Positions 1 to 5,500 of a stretch of 5,537 bases of DNA are shown one piece after another. The notes under the pieces are model-generated. The model had not been told where the DNA came from. It saw only the letters and a program-made list of their open reading frames with translations, and searched no databases. Location of the stretch: the NCBI GenBank assembly GCA_937124495.1, contig CAKZKZ010000039.1, positions 1 to 5,537 of the forward strand, given 5' to 3'. The translations under genes were made by a program, and so were the position numbers. Origin of the DNA: an uncultured Dokdonia sp. Its GTDB lineage: Bacteria; Bacteroidota; Bacteroidia; Flavobacteriales; Flavobacteriaceae. Numbering within the stretch: the stretch's first letter is position 1; each line of letters starts with the position of its first letter.

Positions 1-1972
1 CACTACGAACAAAGCTCTTTACCTTGGTAAGAGTACCTTCATTAAGCACACTGCCATACCATCCGCTTGGCATTACAATAATATCAAATTGATCCAGATT
101 TGCATTTCCAATACGATCTGCTTCTATAGATGTTACAGGGTATCCTAATGTTTGTTCAAAATAATACCAAGTAGCTCCATAACTTAATGAAGAAGTACCA
201 TCTCCTTTTAATAATGCTATTTTAGGCGCGTTAATTAGTTTTATTTCTGGAGAGCCAAAATCAGGTCCTGCATCTGAAAAACTAGAGGTCGCAGGGACTA
301 GCTTTCTGCTGTTTTTATCTGCCACTTTATAAAGATCATTTACAAAGTTTTTATTTTTCTTGTTATCACTTTTTGTGATGATTAATGTACCACGATCATA
401 TTTCTGGCCACCATTTGTCATTGGCTTTTCTGTGAAGCGAACTTTAATACCGGCTTTTAATAATCCAGCAAGGAATTTTGCATCCTCCATACTATTCCAC
501 TTAGCAATGTACCCTGGCGCATCCATGCGTTGTTGGTTGATGACCTTGCTAAAAGGATTTCCACTATTCGTGCTTACTTTTGTTGTACTTGCAATGGCAT
601 CAAGACCATATGCATGCGGTAAACTCCAAGCCGTAATATCGTATGTAAGTGGCGTAGATAATTTTGCATCTGGCTCCAATAATACTTTGACCATTTTCCC
701 TTTAGGCTGATCTGTATGTACGACCATAGCAAGCTCATAATTCATAGAGCCTTGATTATTTTTGGTATAACTAAAGCCACTTGCTTTTCCGTTGGTTGCA
801 AATCCGTAGGTGATCTCATGTTTATCTAATAAAGCCGCAAGTGCTGCTAGATTATCTTGAGATCCTTGAAGTACGTAGCTTTTGTATTTTAAACCACTAT
901 TGTTAAAAAACTTGGCAAACTCACTATTGATTTTTGAAGCTGTTTTAGAAGACATTTCTACGGTAGAAAGCCCTGTTGTATGATGATGTGCTATACGATC
1001 AAAAAGAGTAAGTTCATATCCTTCATCGGTATTGATTCCTAATCCAGCACGGCCATGTCCCGCTTGTTCATAGGTCATTCCTATGGCTCCCATATAGGTA
1101 GGGTAGGTATCTCCATAACTAGGATAGAGTAAATCAAAACGCTCACGGGTAAAGAATAACCACCCTTCTTTGTCAAAGTAACGTGCATGGTTTTGTCCTA
1201 TTTGTGTTTGGAAATCACGTTGCCAGTCTGAAATAATTTCATGGAAAGGCTCTGCAGCTGGTGCAAAATAATAAGGCTCATTAATTCCTTGTTCATGAAA
1301 ATCAACATGAACATGAGGCAACCATTTGTTATATACTTTTAAACGAGCTTGAGACTCTACTTGTGTGGCCCATGCCCAATCACGATTCAGATCAAATAAG
1401 TAATGATTAGGACGTCCTCCAGGCCAAGGCTCATTATGTTCTGCGGCTACTTGTGCAGGATCGTAAGGGGTAGAAGCTACCTGATTAAACCAGTTAGCGT
1501 AGCGATCACGACCATCAGGATTAATACACGGATCGATAATCACAACGGTATTTTCTAACCAATCTTTTTTGGAGGTAATCAGTTCATATAAAGTCACCAT
1601 AGAGGCTTCTGTACTTGATGCTTCATTCCCGTGTACATTATAAGATAACCAGACAATTGCTTTGTCTGCAGTTGCTTGAGAATTTCCTATTCCTGCTTGT
1701 GCAAGATTTGCTTTTCGTATCGTTTCAAGATTACCATGATTGGCACGAGTTGTTACTACAGCATAGGTAAGAGGCCGACGCTCATTGGTACGACCATACT
1801 CTTGGTAGGTAACCAAATCACTGTTTTGAGCAACATGCTCAAAATAACGAACAACATCTGAGTGACGTGAAAATTGAGAGCCTATCTCATAACCTAAAAA
1901 TTCTGATGGAGATTGGACTTGTGCTTGAAGTATTCCTGTAATGAACAACAAGAATAAAGATAAATGACGCAT
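1..1972 (-). CDS. Exported M14 family zinc carboxypeptidase with C-terminal GATase-like domain (3' end missing)
   Basis: A metallopeptidase predicted to cleave C-terminal residues from peptides outside the cytoplasm. The reverse frame is open from ATG 1972 to the window edge: 657 codons, no stop. Residues 1-17 form a signal peptide (MR followed by a Leu/Phe/Ile core, likely cut in ILQA/Q). The M14 zinc ligands are readable: H114 and E117 in HGNE and H226 in DFHEQG. The catalytic Glu is probably E302 in TYEQAGHG. Substrate-binding equivalents are NPDGRDR (R155 or R157) and LNRDW (N196, R197). From about residue 584 (KIALLKGDGTSS, later IIVMPSGWYG) a class-I glutamine-amidotransferase-like fold begins, as in large Bacteroidota M14 proteins, which I recall as about 800-850 residues, so roughly 150-200 residues are probably missing. 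There is no Shine-Dalgarno site, as is usual in this phylum. A candidate promoter lies about 70 bp upstream. Family assignment is firm; the substrate is unknown. Confidence 0.93.
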   Translation of the reverse strand, partial: MRHLSLFLLFITGILQAQVQSPSEFLGYEIGSQFSRHSDVVRYFEHVAQNSDLVTYQEYGRTNERRPLTYAVVTTRANHGNLETIRKANLAQAGIGNSQATADKAIVWLSYNVHGNEASSTEASMVTLYELITSKKDWLENTVVIIDPCINPDGRDRYANWFNQVASTPYDPAQVAAEHNEPWPGGRPNHYLFDLNRDWAWATQVESQARLKVYNKWLPHVHVDFHEQGINEPYYFAPAAEPFHEIISDWQRDFQTQIGQNHARYFDKEGWLFFTRERFDLLYPSYGDTYPTYMGAIGMTYEQAGHGRAGLGINTDEGYELTLFDRIAHHHTTGLSTVEMSSKTASKINSEFAKFFNNSGLKYKSYVLQGSQDNLAALAALLDKHEITYGFATNGKASGFSYTKNNQGSMNYELAMVVHTDQPKGKMVKVLLEPDAKLSTPLTYDITAWSLPHAYGLDAIASTTKVSTNSGNPFSKVINQQRMDAPGYIAKWNSMEDAKFLAGLLKAGIKVRFTEKPMTNGGQKYDRGTLIITKSDNKKNKNFVNDLYKVADKNSRKLVPATSSFSDAGPDFGSPEIKLINAPKIALLKGDGTSSLSYGATWYYFEQTLGYPVTSIEADRIGNANLDQFDIIVMPSGWYGSVLNEGTLTKVKSFVRS

Positions 1973-2039
1973 AAAGATTTCTTTAAGATAAAAGTCTTAA
2001 ATATACCTATTATGAGAAAATAAAATCAGGGTTTTTAGA

Positions 2040-2072
2040 CAAATTTATGCTTTGTAAGTAACATACATCCAA
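2040..2072 (-). promoter_or_regulatory. Candidate Bacteroidota-type promoter for the M14 peptidase gene
   Basis: On the minus strand TAAATTTG (2047 to 2040) matches the TAnnTTTG -7 consensus of Bacteroidota sigma factors. A TTG at 2072 to 2070 lies 22 bp upstream, within the usual -33 spacing range. Transcription would start near 2033, leaving a leader of about 60 nt before the ATG at 1972. This is a pattern match only. The rest of the 242-bp gap 1973-2214 shows no gene and no convincing terminator hairpin. Confidence 0.45.
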
Positions 2073-2214
2073 GGTTGTGGAATAATAGAGATTAAAGCAA
2101 TATATATGTCGTTTTGTGAATGTTATTACAATCGTATGCTAGTAGATGTTTCTTGAAAGGTAATAGTTCTGTTTTTGAGGGTGTTAATGTTTGTTGATGC
2201 GGATAAACCGTAGC

Positions 2215-2544
2215 TTATGCTAGTCCTTTATCTGGAGAGATAATAGAGGTGTCATATACTTCCCACTGCTTCCCATTCCAAATAAAATTTTTAGATTTTA
2301 AAGGCTTTCTTTTTGCAGAACTGTGAACACGTATCATCGATAAAAGTGATTCTTCTTGTAGAATAATAGGAGTTACTATGATGTCTTGTGTAGTGCCAGT
2401 TTCAATAGATGCCTCTTGAGATGTCGCTGTCACGTTGACTTTCTCAGATACTTGAGAAGAAGAAGTAACAAGAGTCTCTTGACTATAAGTGGTTGCTGTG
2501 ATAAGAAAAAGAACAGCAAATAAAGTATATTGTAAACGTTGCAT
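2215..2544 (-). CDS. Small exported protein of unknown function
   Basis: A 109-residue protein that I do not recognise as a named family. Residues 1-21 are a clear signal peptide: MQRLQ, a hydrophobic stretch YTLFAVLFLITATT, then cleavage in TYS/Q, the common flavobacterial pattern with Gln after the cut. There is no lipobox Cys, so the mature protein of about 88 residues should be soluble in the periplasm or secreted. Residues 22-66 are rich in Ser, Thr, Val, Glu and Gln and are probably disordered. Residues 70-109 contain a basic patch (SAKRKPLKSK) followed by an aromatic segment, FIWNGKQWEVYD, which may be the only folded part. It is followed by a 242-bp gap before the M14 gene, so an operon with that gene is doubtful. 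Its own candidate promoter sits upstream. The start is the only reasonable ATG preceding the signal peptide. Confidence 0.75.
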   Translation of the reverse strand: MQRLQYTLFAVLFLITATTYSQETLVTSSSQVSEKVNVTATSQEASIETGTTQDIIVTPIILQEESLLSMIRVHSSAKRKPLKSKNFIWNGKQWEVYDTSIISPDKGLA

Positions 2545-2598
2545 TATTGTATGATTTGGAATTGCTAAACTATGTTGTAAATACCTGAAAACATAGAA

Positions 2599-2627
2599 GA
2601 AAGGTAACTTTTAGACGAAAAACCCAA
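2599..2627 (-). promoter_or_regulatory. Candidate promoter for the small exported protein
   Basis: On the minus strand TACCTTTC (2606 to 2599) matches TAnnTTTG at all but the last base. A TTG at 2627 to 2625 is spaced 18 bp upstream, an ordinary -33 to -7 distance for Bacteroidota. The leader to ATG 2544 would be about 48 nt. The nested inverted repeats at 2631-2653 lie directly upstream of the -33 element, where an activator could bind. Confidence 0.4.
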
Positions 2628-2630
2628 TTT

Positions 2631-2653
2631 TACCGATGTACGGTATACCCGTA
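2631..2653. promoter_or_regulatory. Nested inverted repeats in the divergent promoter region, possible operator
   Basis: Two inverted repeats overlap here. TACCG (2631-2635) and CGGTA (2641-2645) are separated by 5 bp. TACGG (2639-2643) and CCGTA (2649-2653) are also separated by 5 bp. The centre contains the perfect 8-bp palindrome GGTATACC (2642-2649). It sits between two divergently transcribed genes, immediately upstream of the candidate -33 element of the minus-strand gene and about 80-100 bp upstream of the bshC -7 box. A dimeric regulator binding half-sites related to TACCG is a reasonable guess, but no regulator can be named. Confidence 0.35.
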
Positions 2654-2730
2654 TGTTTTTCATGGGAATAGTTGTAATTTTCATCGATGTATTGAGACGA
2701 AGCAGATTATGTAATCATCGCCAAAAGACC

Positions 2731-2738
2731 TATTTTTG
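2731..2738 (+). promoter_or_regulatory. Candidate -7 promoter box for bshC
   Basis: TATTTTTG matches the Bacteroidota TAnnTTTG consensus. Transcription would begin about 7 bp downstream, near 2745, giving a short leader of about 15 nt to ATG 2760. No TTG is present at the usual upstream spacing, so the -33 element is weak or absent. The box matters for the start choice: a TTG codon at 2736, which would add 8 residues to BshC, lies inside it and would not be in the transcript. Confidence 0.4.
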
Positions 2739-2759
2739 GAAGGAAATTGTTATACCAAA

Positions 2760-4355
2760 ATGCAAAAAGACACCATTACGTATTCTGAGACAGGATATTT
2801 CTCAAAACTTATTTGCCAATATCTGGATCAAGATAAAAGCGTAGCTCCGTTTTATCATCGTTTCCCTTCATTAGAAAATTTTGAAGCACAAATCAAAGAA
2901 AAACAAGCTTGGTTTACGGATGCCTCAAGAGAGGTGTTAAAGACGTCTTTGCAAAAACAATATGCGAAGGTTGCTATTTCTGATGCGACACAAACACACA
3001 TAGAAAAATTAGGAGAGGCTAACACGTTTACGATCACAACAGGTCACCAATTAAATCTCTTTACGGGACCTCTCTATTTTTTATATAAGATTATCCATAC
3101 GATTACGCTTTCGCGAAAGCTAAAACAACAACATCCCCATTATGATTTTGTACCCGTTTACTGGATGGCAACCGAAGATCATGATTTTGACGAAATCAAT
3201 TACTTCCGATTCAAAGGAAAAAAAGTACAATGGAATCGGGAAGATGGTGGTGCCGTCGGCGAACTCTCAACAGAAGGACTTGCTGAGGTGTTGGAATTGT
3301 TTAAAACTGCCTTGGGAACTTCAAAAAATGCGCAGTATTTAACGTCACTTTTTGAAGAAGCCTATATTAAACATACCAACCTGACGGATGCGACTAGATA
3401 TCTAGCGAATGAACTTTTCAAAGACTATGGTCTCGTGATTGTAGATGGAAATGATACTAATCTAAAAACAGTATTCGCTCCGTATGTAGAACGAGAATTA
3501 TTTGAAGAAGTAGCGCATAAACAAGTAACAACGCAAACTACACAATTGACTGCGTTAGGATATCCAGAGCAAGTACATCCCAGAGAGATTAATCTCTTTT
3601 ATATTACGAAAGGGATACGCGAACGTATCATTAGAGATGAAGATCAATTTGTTGTAAACAATACAGAGATCCGTTTTAGTGAAGCTGAGATTCGTAAAGA
3701 AGTAGCAACACATCCAGAACGTTTTTCACCCAATGCATTATTACGTCCCTTATATCAAGAAGTAATTTTGCCCAACCTTACCTATATCGGTGGAGGCGGA
3801 GAGTTAGCGTATTGGTTTCAATTAAAGTCTTGTTTTGAGACGATGCAAGTTCCTTTCCCGATGTTGCTTCTTAGAAACTCGGCGTTGATCCGTACCGAGA
3901 AGCAAAAGCAAAAAACAGAAGCACTTAGTATTACCATCCCACAATTATTCTTAAAACAAAATGAATTAGTGAATCAGAAGATCCGAGCGATTTCAAATAT
4001 TGACATCGATTTTTCTGAACAACGTACACATCTTAAAGAGCAATTCAAATCCATGCATACCCTTGCTGCAGAAACAGATGCTTCTTTTATAGGAGCAGTC
4101 AAAGCACAAGAAGTAAAACAACTCAAAGGATTAGATCATTTAGAAAAACGATTACTAAGAGCACAGAAACGTAAATTAAGAGATCACGTACAACGTGTCG
4201 TTGATGTACAGAATGCAGTTTTTCCGTTACATAGTTTGCAAGAACGTAATACCAATTTTGCCGAGTTCTATTTGGAATTTGGAGAAGATCTCATTCCTGC
4301 CTTGGTAGAAGCTTTGGAACCTTTGAGTGGAGAGTTTGCTGTGGTCACTTTGTAG
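2760..4355 (+). CDS. bshC: Bacillithiol biosynthesis cysteine-adding enzyme BshC
   Basis: Cytoplasmic enzyme of the last bacillithiol step: it joins cysteine to glucosaminyl-malate, the product of BshA and BshB, to give the thiol that replaces glutathione for redox buffering and detoxification. The 531 residues match the usual family length (about 540). Family signatures in order: TGHQLNLFTGPLYFLYK (94-110) at the start of the Rossmann-like core; PVYWMATEDHDFDEIN (132-147) with the ED-HD motif; the segment 322-352, reading FSPNALLRPLYQ then YIGGGGELAYW; a charged helical coiled-coil region at about 385-475; and LQERNTNFAEFY (493-504) near the end. ATG 2760 is preferred because the protein then begins MQKDTITYSETGYFSKL, the usual N-terminus. 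The upstream TTG at 2736 falls in a putative promoter box. bshA and bshB are not in the window. The last 11 bp overlap the end of trmL on the other strand. Confidence 0.95.
   Translation: MQKDTITYSETGYFSKLICQYLDQDKSVAPFYHRFPSLENFEAQIKEKQAWFTDASREVLKTSLQKQYAKVAISDATQTHIEKLGEANTFTITTGHQLNLFTGPLYFLYKIIHTITLSRKLKQQHPHYDFVPVYWMATEDHDFDEINYFRFKGKKVQWNREDGGAVGELSTEGLAEVLELFKTALGTSKNAQYLTSLFEEAYIKHTNLTDATRYLANELFKDYGLVIVDGNDTNLKTVFAPYVERELFEEVAHKQVTTQTTQLTALGYPEQVHPREINLFYITKGIRERIIRDEDQFVVNNTEIRFSEAEIRKEVATHPERFSPNALLRPLYQEVILPNLTYIGGGGELAYWFQLKSCFETMQVPFPMLLLRNSALIRTEKQKQKTEALSITIPQLFLKQNELVNQKIRAISNIDIDFSEQRTHLKEQFKSMHTLAAETDASFIGAVKAQEVKQLKGLDHLEKRLLRAQKRKLRDHVQRVVDVQNAVFPLHSLQERNTNFAEFYLEFGEDLIPALVEALEPLSGEFAVVTL
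3107..3120. repeat. Perfect 14-bp palindrome GCTTTCGCGAAAGC inside bshC
   Basis: GCTTTCGCGAAAGC equals its own reverse complement over all 14 bases, and the symmetry stops at both edges. It lies within the bshC codons for ITLSRKLK (about residues 114-121), so it is carried in coding sequence without disturbing the protein. I recall this palindrome being frequent in some marine Flavobacteriaceae genomes, but that cannot be verified here. It occurs once in this window. Confidence 0.6.
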
Positions 4356-4800
4356 ATAACTGTCTAATCCCTTCATAAGCAACAATGCCTACAGCATTGG
4401 CAAGATTTAAACTCCGAATGTGCTCACTAAATAATGGAATCTTGTATAACTGATTAGGGTATTTCTCTGTGATTTTGGCAGGTAATCCTTTGGACTCTTT
4501 CCCGAATACGAGAAACAGGTTTTTCTCAAAAGGAATCTCATAATGTGATTTCGTACCGTGACTGGAGAGAAAGGCAAATTTAGCTGAAGCGTGTTGCTCA
4601 AAAAAGACATCAACATTATCGTAGTAGTGTACATCTAGATGTTTCCAATAATCCAATCCTGCTCGTTTAAGACGTGTATCATCTATCTCAAAACCAAAAG
4701 GTTTTACAAGATGTAATTTACATCCGGAACCTAGTGCCAGACGACCTATGTTTCCCGTATTATTTGGTATTTCTGGATGAATGAGAACAATGTTGAGCAT
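4345..4800 (-). CDS. trmL: tRNA (cytidine/uridine-34-2'-O)-methyltransferase TrmL
   Basis: SPOUT-class (trefoil-knot) methyltransferase that transfers a methyl group from S-adenosylmethionine to the ribose 2'-OH of the wobble nucleotide, in known members tRNA-Leu isoacceptors. It acts in the cytoplasm as a dimer. At 151 residues it has the minimal length typical of TrmL, with no extra RNA-binding domain. Motif 1 is NNTGNIGRLA (13-22, with N16 and R20), followed by LKRAGLDYW (44-52). Motif 2 is LVFGKESKGLP (97-107, E102). Motif 3 is the knot segment IRSLNLANAVGIVAYEGIRQ (128-147), which binds the cofactor. ATG 4800 starts directly with MLNIVLIHPEIPNN, the normal family N-terminus. The last codons overlap the 3' end of bshC by 11 bp in the opposite direction. 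The repeat array begins about 60 bp upstream of its start. Confidence 0.95.
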   Translation of the reverse strand: MLNIVLIHPEIPNNTGNIGRLALGSGCKLHLVKPFGFEIDDTRLKRAGLDYWKHLDVHYYDNVDVFFEQHASAKFAFLSSHGTKSHYEIPFEKNLFLVFGKESKGLPAKITEKYPNQLYKIPLFSEHIRSLNLANAVGIVAYEGIRQLSTK

Positions 4801-4840
4801 GCTTTTTATCAGTCTGAGTTTGTAAGCTGTTTTATTGTGT

Positions 4841-4848
4841 CAAATATA
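4841..4848 (-). promoter_or_regulatory. Candidate -7 promoter box for trmL
   Basis: On the minus strand TATATTTG (4848 to 4841) is an exact match to TAnnTTTG. It lies about 40 bp before ATG 4800, giving a leader of roughly 34 nt. No TTG is found at the usual -33 distance. The upstream side of this promoter borders the eroded repeat half-element at 4862-4885, so the repeats form the region immediately upstream of trmL transcription. Confidence 0.45.
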
Positions 4849-4861
4849 GTGAAGTTTGTTA

Positions 4862-4885
4862 CTCTTCTGTGGACTCATGGTGACA
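4862..4885 (-). repeat. Eroded repeat half-element (R1)
   Basis: This 24-bp stretch matches the intact half-element at 5366-5389 at 16 of 24 positions by hand count. The end GGTGACA and the CTTC near the start are retained. It would be weak alone, but its position supports it: the gap to the next half-element is exactly 18 bp, as at 4990-5007 and 5390-5407, and the gap contains the same GATTA/GATTG core. It is the leftmost recognisable member of the array. Confidence 0.55.
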
Positions 4886-4903
4886 GTGAGTTTTGATTAG
4901 TTT

Positions 4904-4989
4904 TGTCAGGCTGAGCCTGTCGAAGCCCAGTTTGAATAAGTAGTATATAGATTGTCATTTTGTAGTCCTTCGACAAGCTCAGGATGACA
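4904..4989. repeat. 86-bp palindromic (REPIN/MITE-like) element, copy 1
   Basis: Two inverted half-elements flank a 38-bp interior. The left half, 4904-4928, begins TGTCAGGCTGAGCCTG and continues TCGAAGCCC. The right half, 4967-4989, is CCTTCGACA followed by AGCTCAGGATGACA. The left half itself holds a small hairpin, CAGGC-TGA-GCCTG. The interior has no coding capacity. The element has the same length as the one at 5408-5493 and is identical to it at 73 of 86 positions by hand count, including recognisable interior sequence, so the two share a common ancestor. Transcribed, the whole unit could fold into a long stem and act as a terminator or RNA-stability element. Confidence 0.85.
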
Positions 4990-5007
4990 TCTAGGTTTGA
5001 TTAAAAT

Positions 5008-5028
5008 TGTCAGGAGCATTTCGAAGTC
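5008..5028 (+). repeat. Degenerate left half-element (L2) beside the GIY-YIG gene
   Basis: The sequence begins TGTCAGGAGC and ends TTCGAAGTC. Relative to 4904-4928 it keeps both ends (TGTCAGG and TCGAAG) but has lost about 3-4 bp of the central CTGAG region. It lies exactly 104 bp after the left half at 4904 and 18 bp after the right half ending at 4989, which supports homology. It ends 9 bp from the stop codon of the GIY-YIG gene. Confidence 0.65.
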
Positions 5029-5037
5029 TAGTCAATA

Positions 5038-5350
5038 TTATTCTTTGTCATCTGGTGATCCGTATTCTGTATAATTTTTTGATGCTTCTACAAGCATATC
5101 CCAGTCTTCTTTAATTAGCGCTTGTTTTTTTGTTCTCGACCAACCTTTAATTTGTTTTTCTATACGAATGGCATCATTTGGAGCTGTAAGTCACATACCA
5201 TACAAGCTTAACAGGTCTCCTTGAATGTGTATACCCGTCATAAGTCATACCTTCTTGATGTTGGATTAATCGTTTCTCTAAATCACTAGTCATCCCCGTG
5301 TAGAAACTACCGTCAGAGCATTCTAATATATAGGTGTAATAAGACTTCAT
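5038..5350 (-). pseudogene. GIY-YIG nuclease family protein, frameshifted
   Basis: Small single-domain GIY-YIG protein (UPF0213/YhbQ-like), a family with metal-dependent DNA-cleaving folds. The first frame runs from ATG 5350 to a TGA at 5174-5176 (58 codons). It carries MKSYYTYILECSDGSFYTG, with the GIY and YIG tyrosines at about Y7 and Y17, then DLEKRL with the catalytic Arg R27, and RRPVKLVWY. The rest continues in another frame from about 5184 to TAA 5038-5040 (48 residues). It starts APNDAIRIEKQIKGWSR, which contains the catalytic Glu and the conserved KGWSR, and ends with an acidic tail. Rejoined, it would be about 104-106 residues, the normal length. Relative to the usual spacing between W and PN, two bases appear to be lost near 5184-5187; loss of one GC from an AGCGCT context would do this. 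A single extra base or a sequencing error is also possible. The gene is tightly enclosed by repeat halves. Confidence 0.88.
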
Positions 5351-5365
5351 GTAGTATATTGCGAG

Positions 5366-5389
5366 CCCTTCGACAGGCGCAGGGTGACA
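5366..5389 (-). repeat. Right half-element (R3) next to the GIY-YIG start
   Basis: CCCTTCGACAGGCGCAGG followed by GTGACA is a near-intact right half-element, inverted relative to the half at 5008-5028. It lies 15 bp upstream of the GIY-YIG ATG on the minus strand, so any promoter of that gene would lie within or beyond it. The 18-bp gap to the next left half at 5408 repeats the spacing seen at 4886-4903 and 4990-5007. Confidence 0.8.
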
Positions 5390-5407
5390 TTGAAATGTGA
5401 TTGGTTG

Positions 5408-5493
5408 TGTCAGGCTGAGCCTGTCGAAGCCCCAACTGAGTATGTAGTGTATAACTTGTCGTTTTGTAGCCCTTCTACAAGCTCAGGGTGACA
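5408..5493. repeat. 86-bp palindromic (REPIN/MITE-like) element, copy 2
   Basis: The left half, 5408-5432, begins TGTCAGGCTGAGCCTG; its first 24 bases are identical to those at 4904-4927. The right half is 5470-5493, CCCTTCTACA followed by AGCTCAGGGTGACA, with one change (G to T) in the TTCGACA core. The interior of about 37 bp shares GTAGT, TATA, TTGTC and TTTTGTAG with copy 1 in the same positions. Together with the half-element at 5366-5389 it forms a 128-bp module that matches 4862-4989 at about 79% by hand count, making direct repeats on either side of the GIY-YIG cassette. Confidence 0.85.
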
Positions 5494-5500
5494 ACTTCTC

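Larger units (their letters stand above)
5008..5389. mobile_element. Candidate mobile cassette: GIY-YIG gene bounded by inverted repeat halves
   Basis: The region starts with a TGTCAGG...TCGAAG half (5008-5028) and ends with the inverted counterpart CCCTTCGACA...GGGTGACA (5366-5389). Only 9 bp separate the first half from the gene's stop, and 15 bp separate its ATG from the second half. The leader just after the ATG end (plus strand GTAGTATAT at 5351-5359) resembles the interior of the empty 86-bp element (GTAGTATAT at 4940-4948). The gene therefore seems to occupy the interior of the same palindrome. This is the arrangement of terminal inverted repeats around a single gene. No target-site duplication is evident and movement is not shown. 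The nuclease is frameshifted, so this copy is probably no longer autonomous. Confidence 0.5.

Noticed and set aside
360..710. Plus-strand open frame of 116 codons
   Set aside because: It lies antisense within the continuous M14 peptidase frame, whose translation carries family motifs; the plus-strand product resembles nothing and has no promoter box.
1676..1861. Plus-strand open frame of 61 codons
   Set aside because: Antisense shadow of the N-terminal part of the M14 peptidase.
2211..2222. Terminator hairpin TAGC-TTAT-GCTA at the end of the small exported protein gene
   Set aside because: The stem is only 4 bp, it spans the stop codon and no T-run follows, so it is unlikely to terminate transcription.
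2736..2759. TTG start at 2736 extending BshC by 8 residues
   Set aside because: The TTG lies within the candidate -7 box TATTTTTG, and the ATG at 2760 gives the normal BshC N-terminus.
2653..2844. Plus-strand open frame of 63 codons starting upstream of bshC
   Set aside because: It overlaps the start of bshC in a different frame, and its product has no recognisable features. A leader peptide was considered, but the frame runs 85 bp into bshC.
2855..3342. Short frames on both strands inside bshC
   Set aside because: They are out-of-frame shadows of a strongly conserved coding sequence.
4407..4634. Minus-strand 75-codon frame inside trmL
   Set aside because: Alternative frame within the TrmL coding sequence, without independent motifs.
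4862..5493. CRISPR array
   Set aside because: The repeats alternate in orientation, the gaps are constant and related to one another rather than unique spacers, and no cas gene is present.
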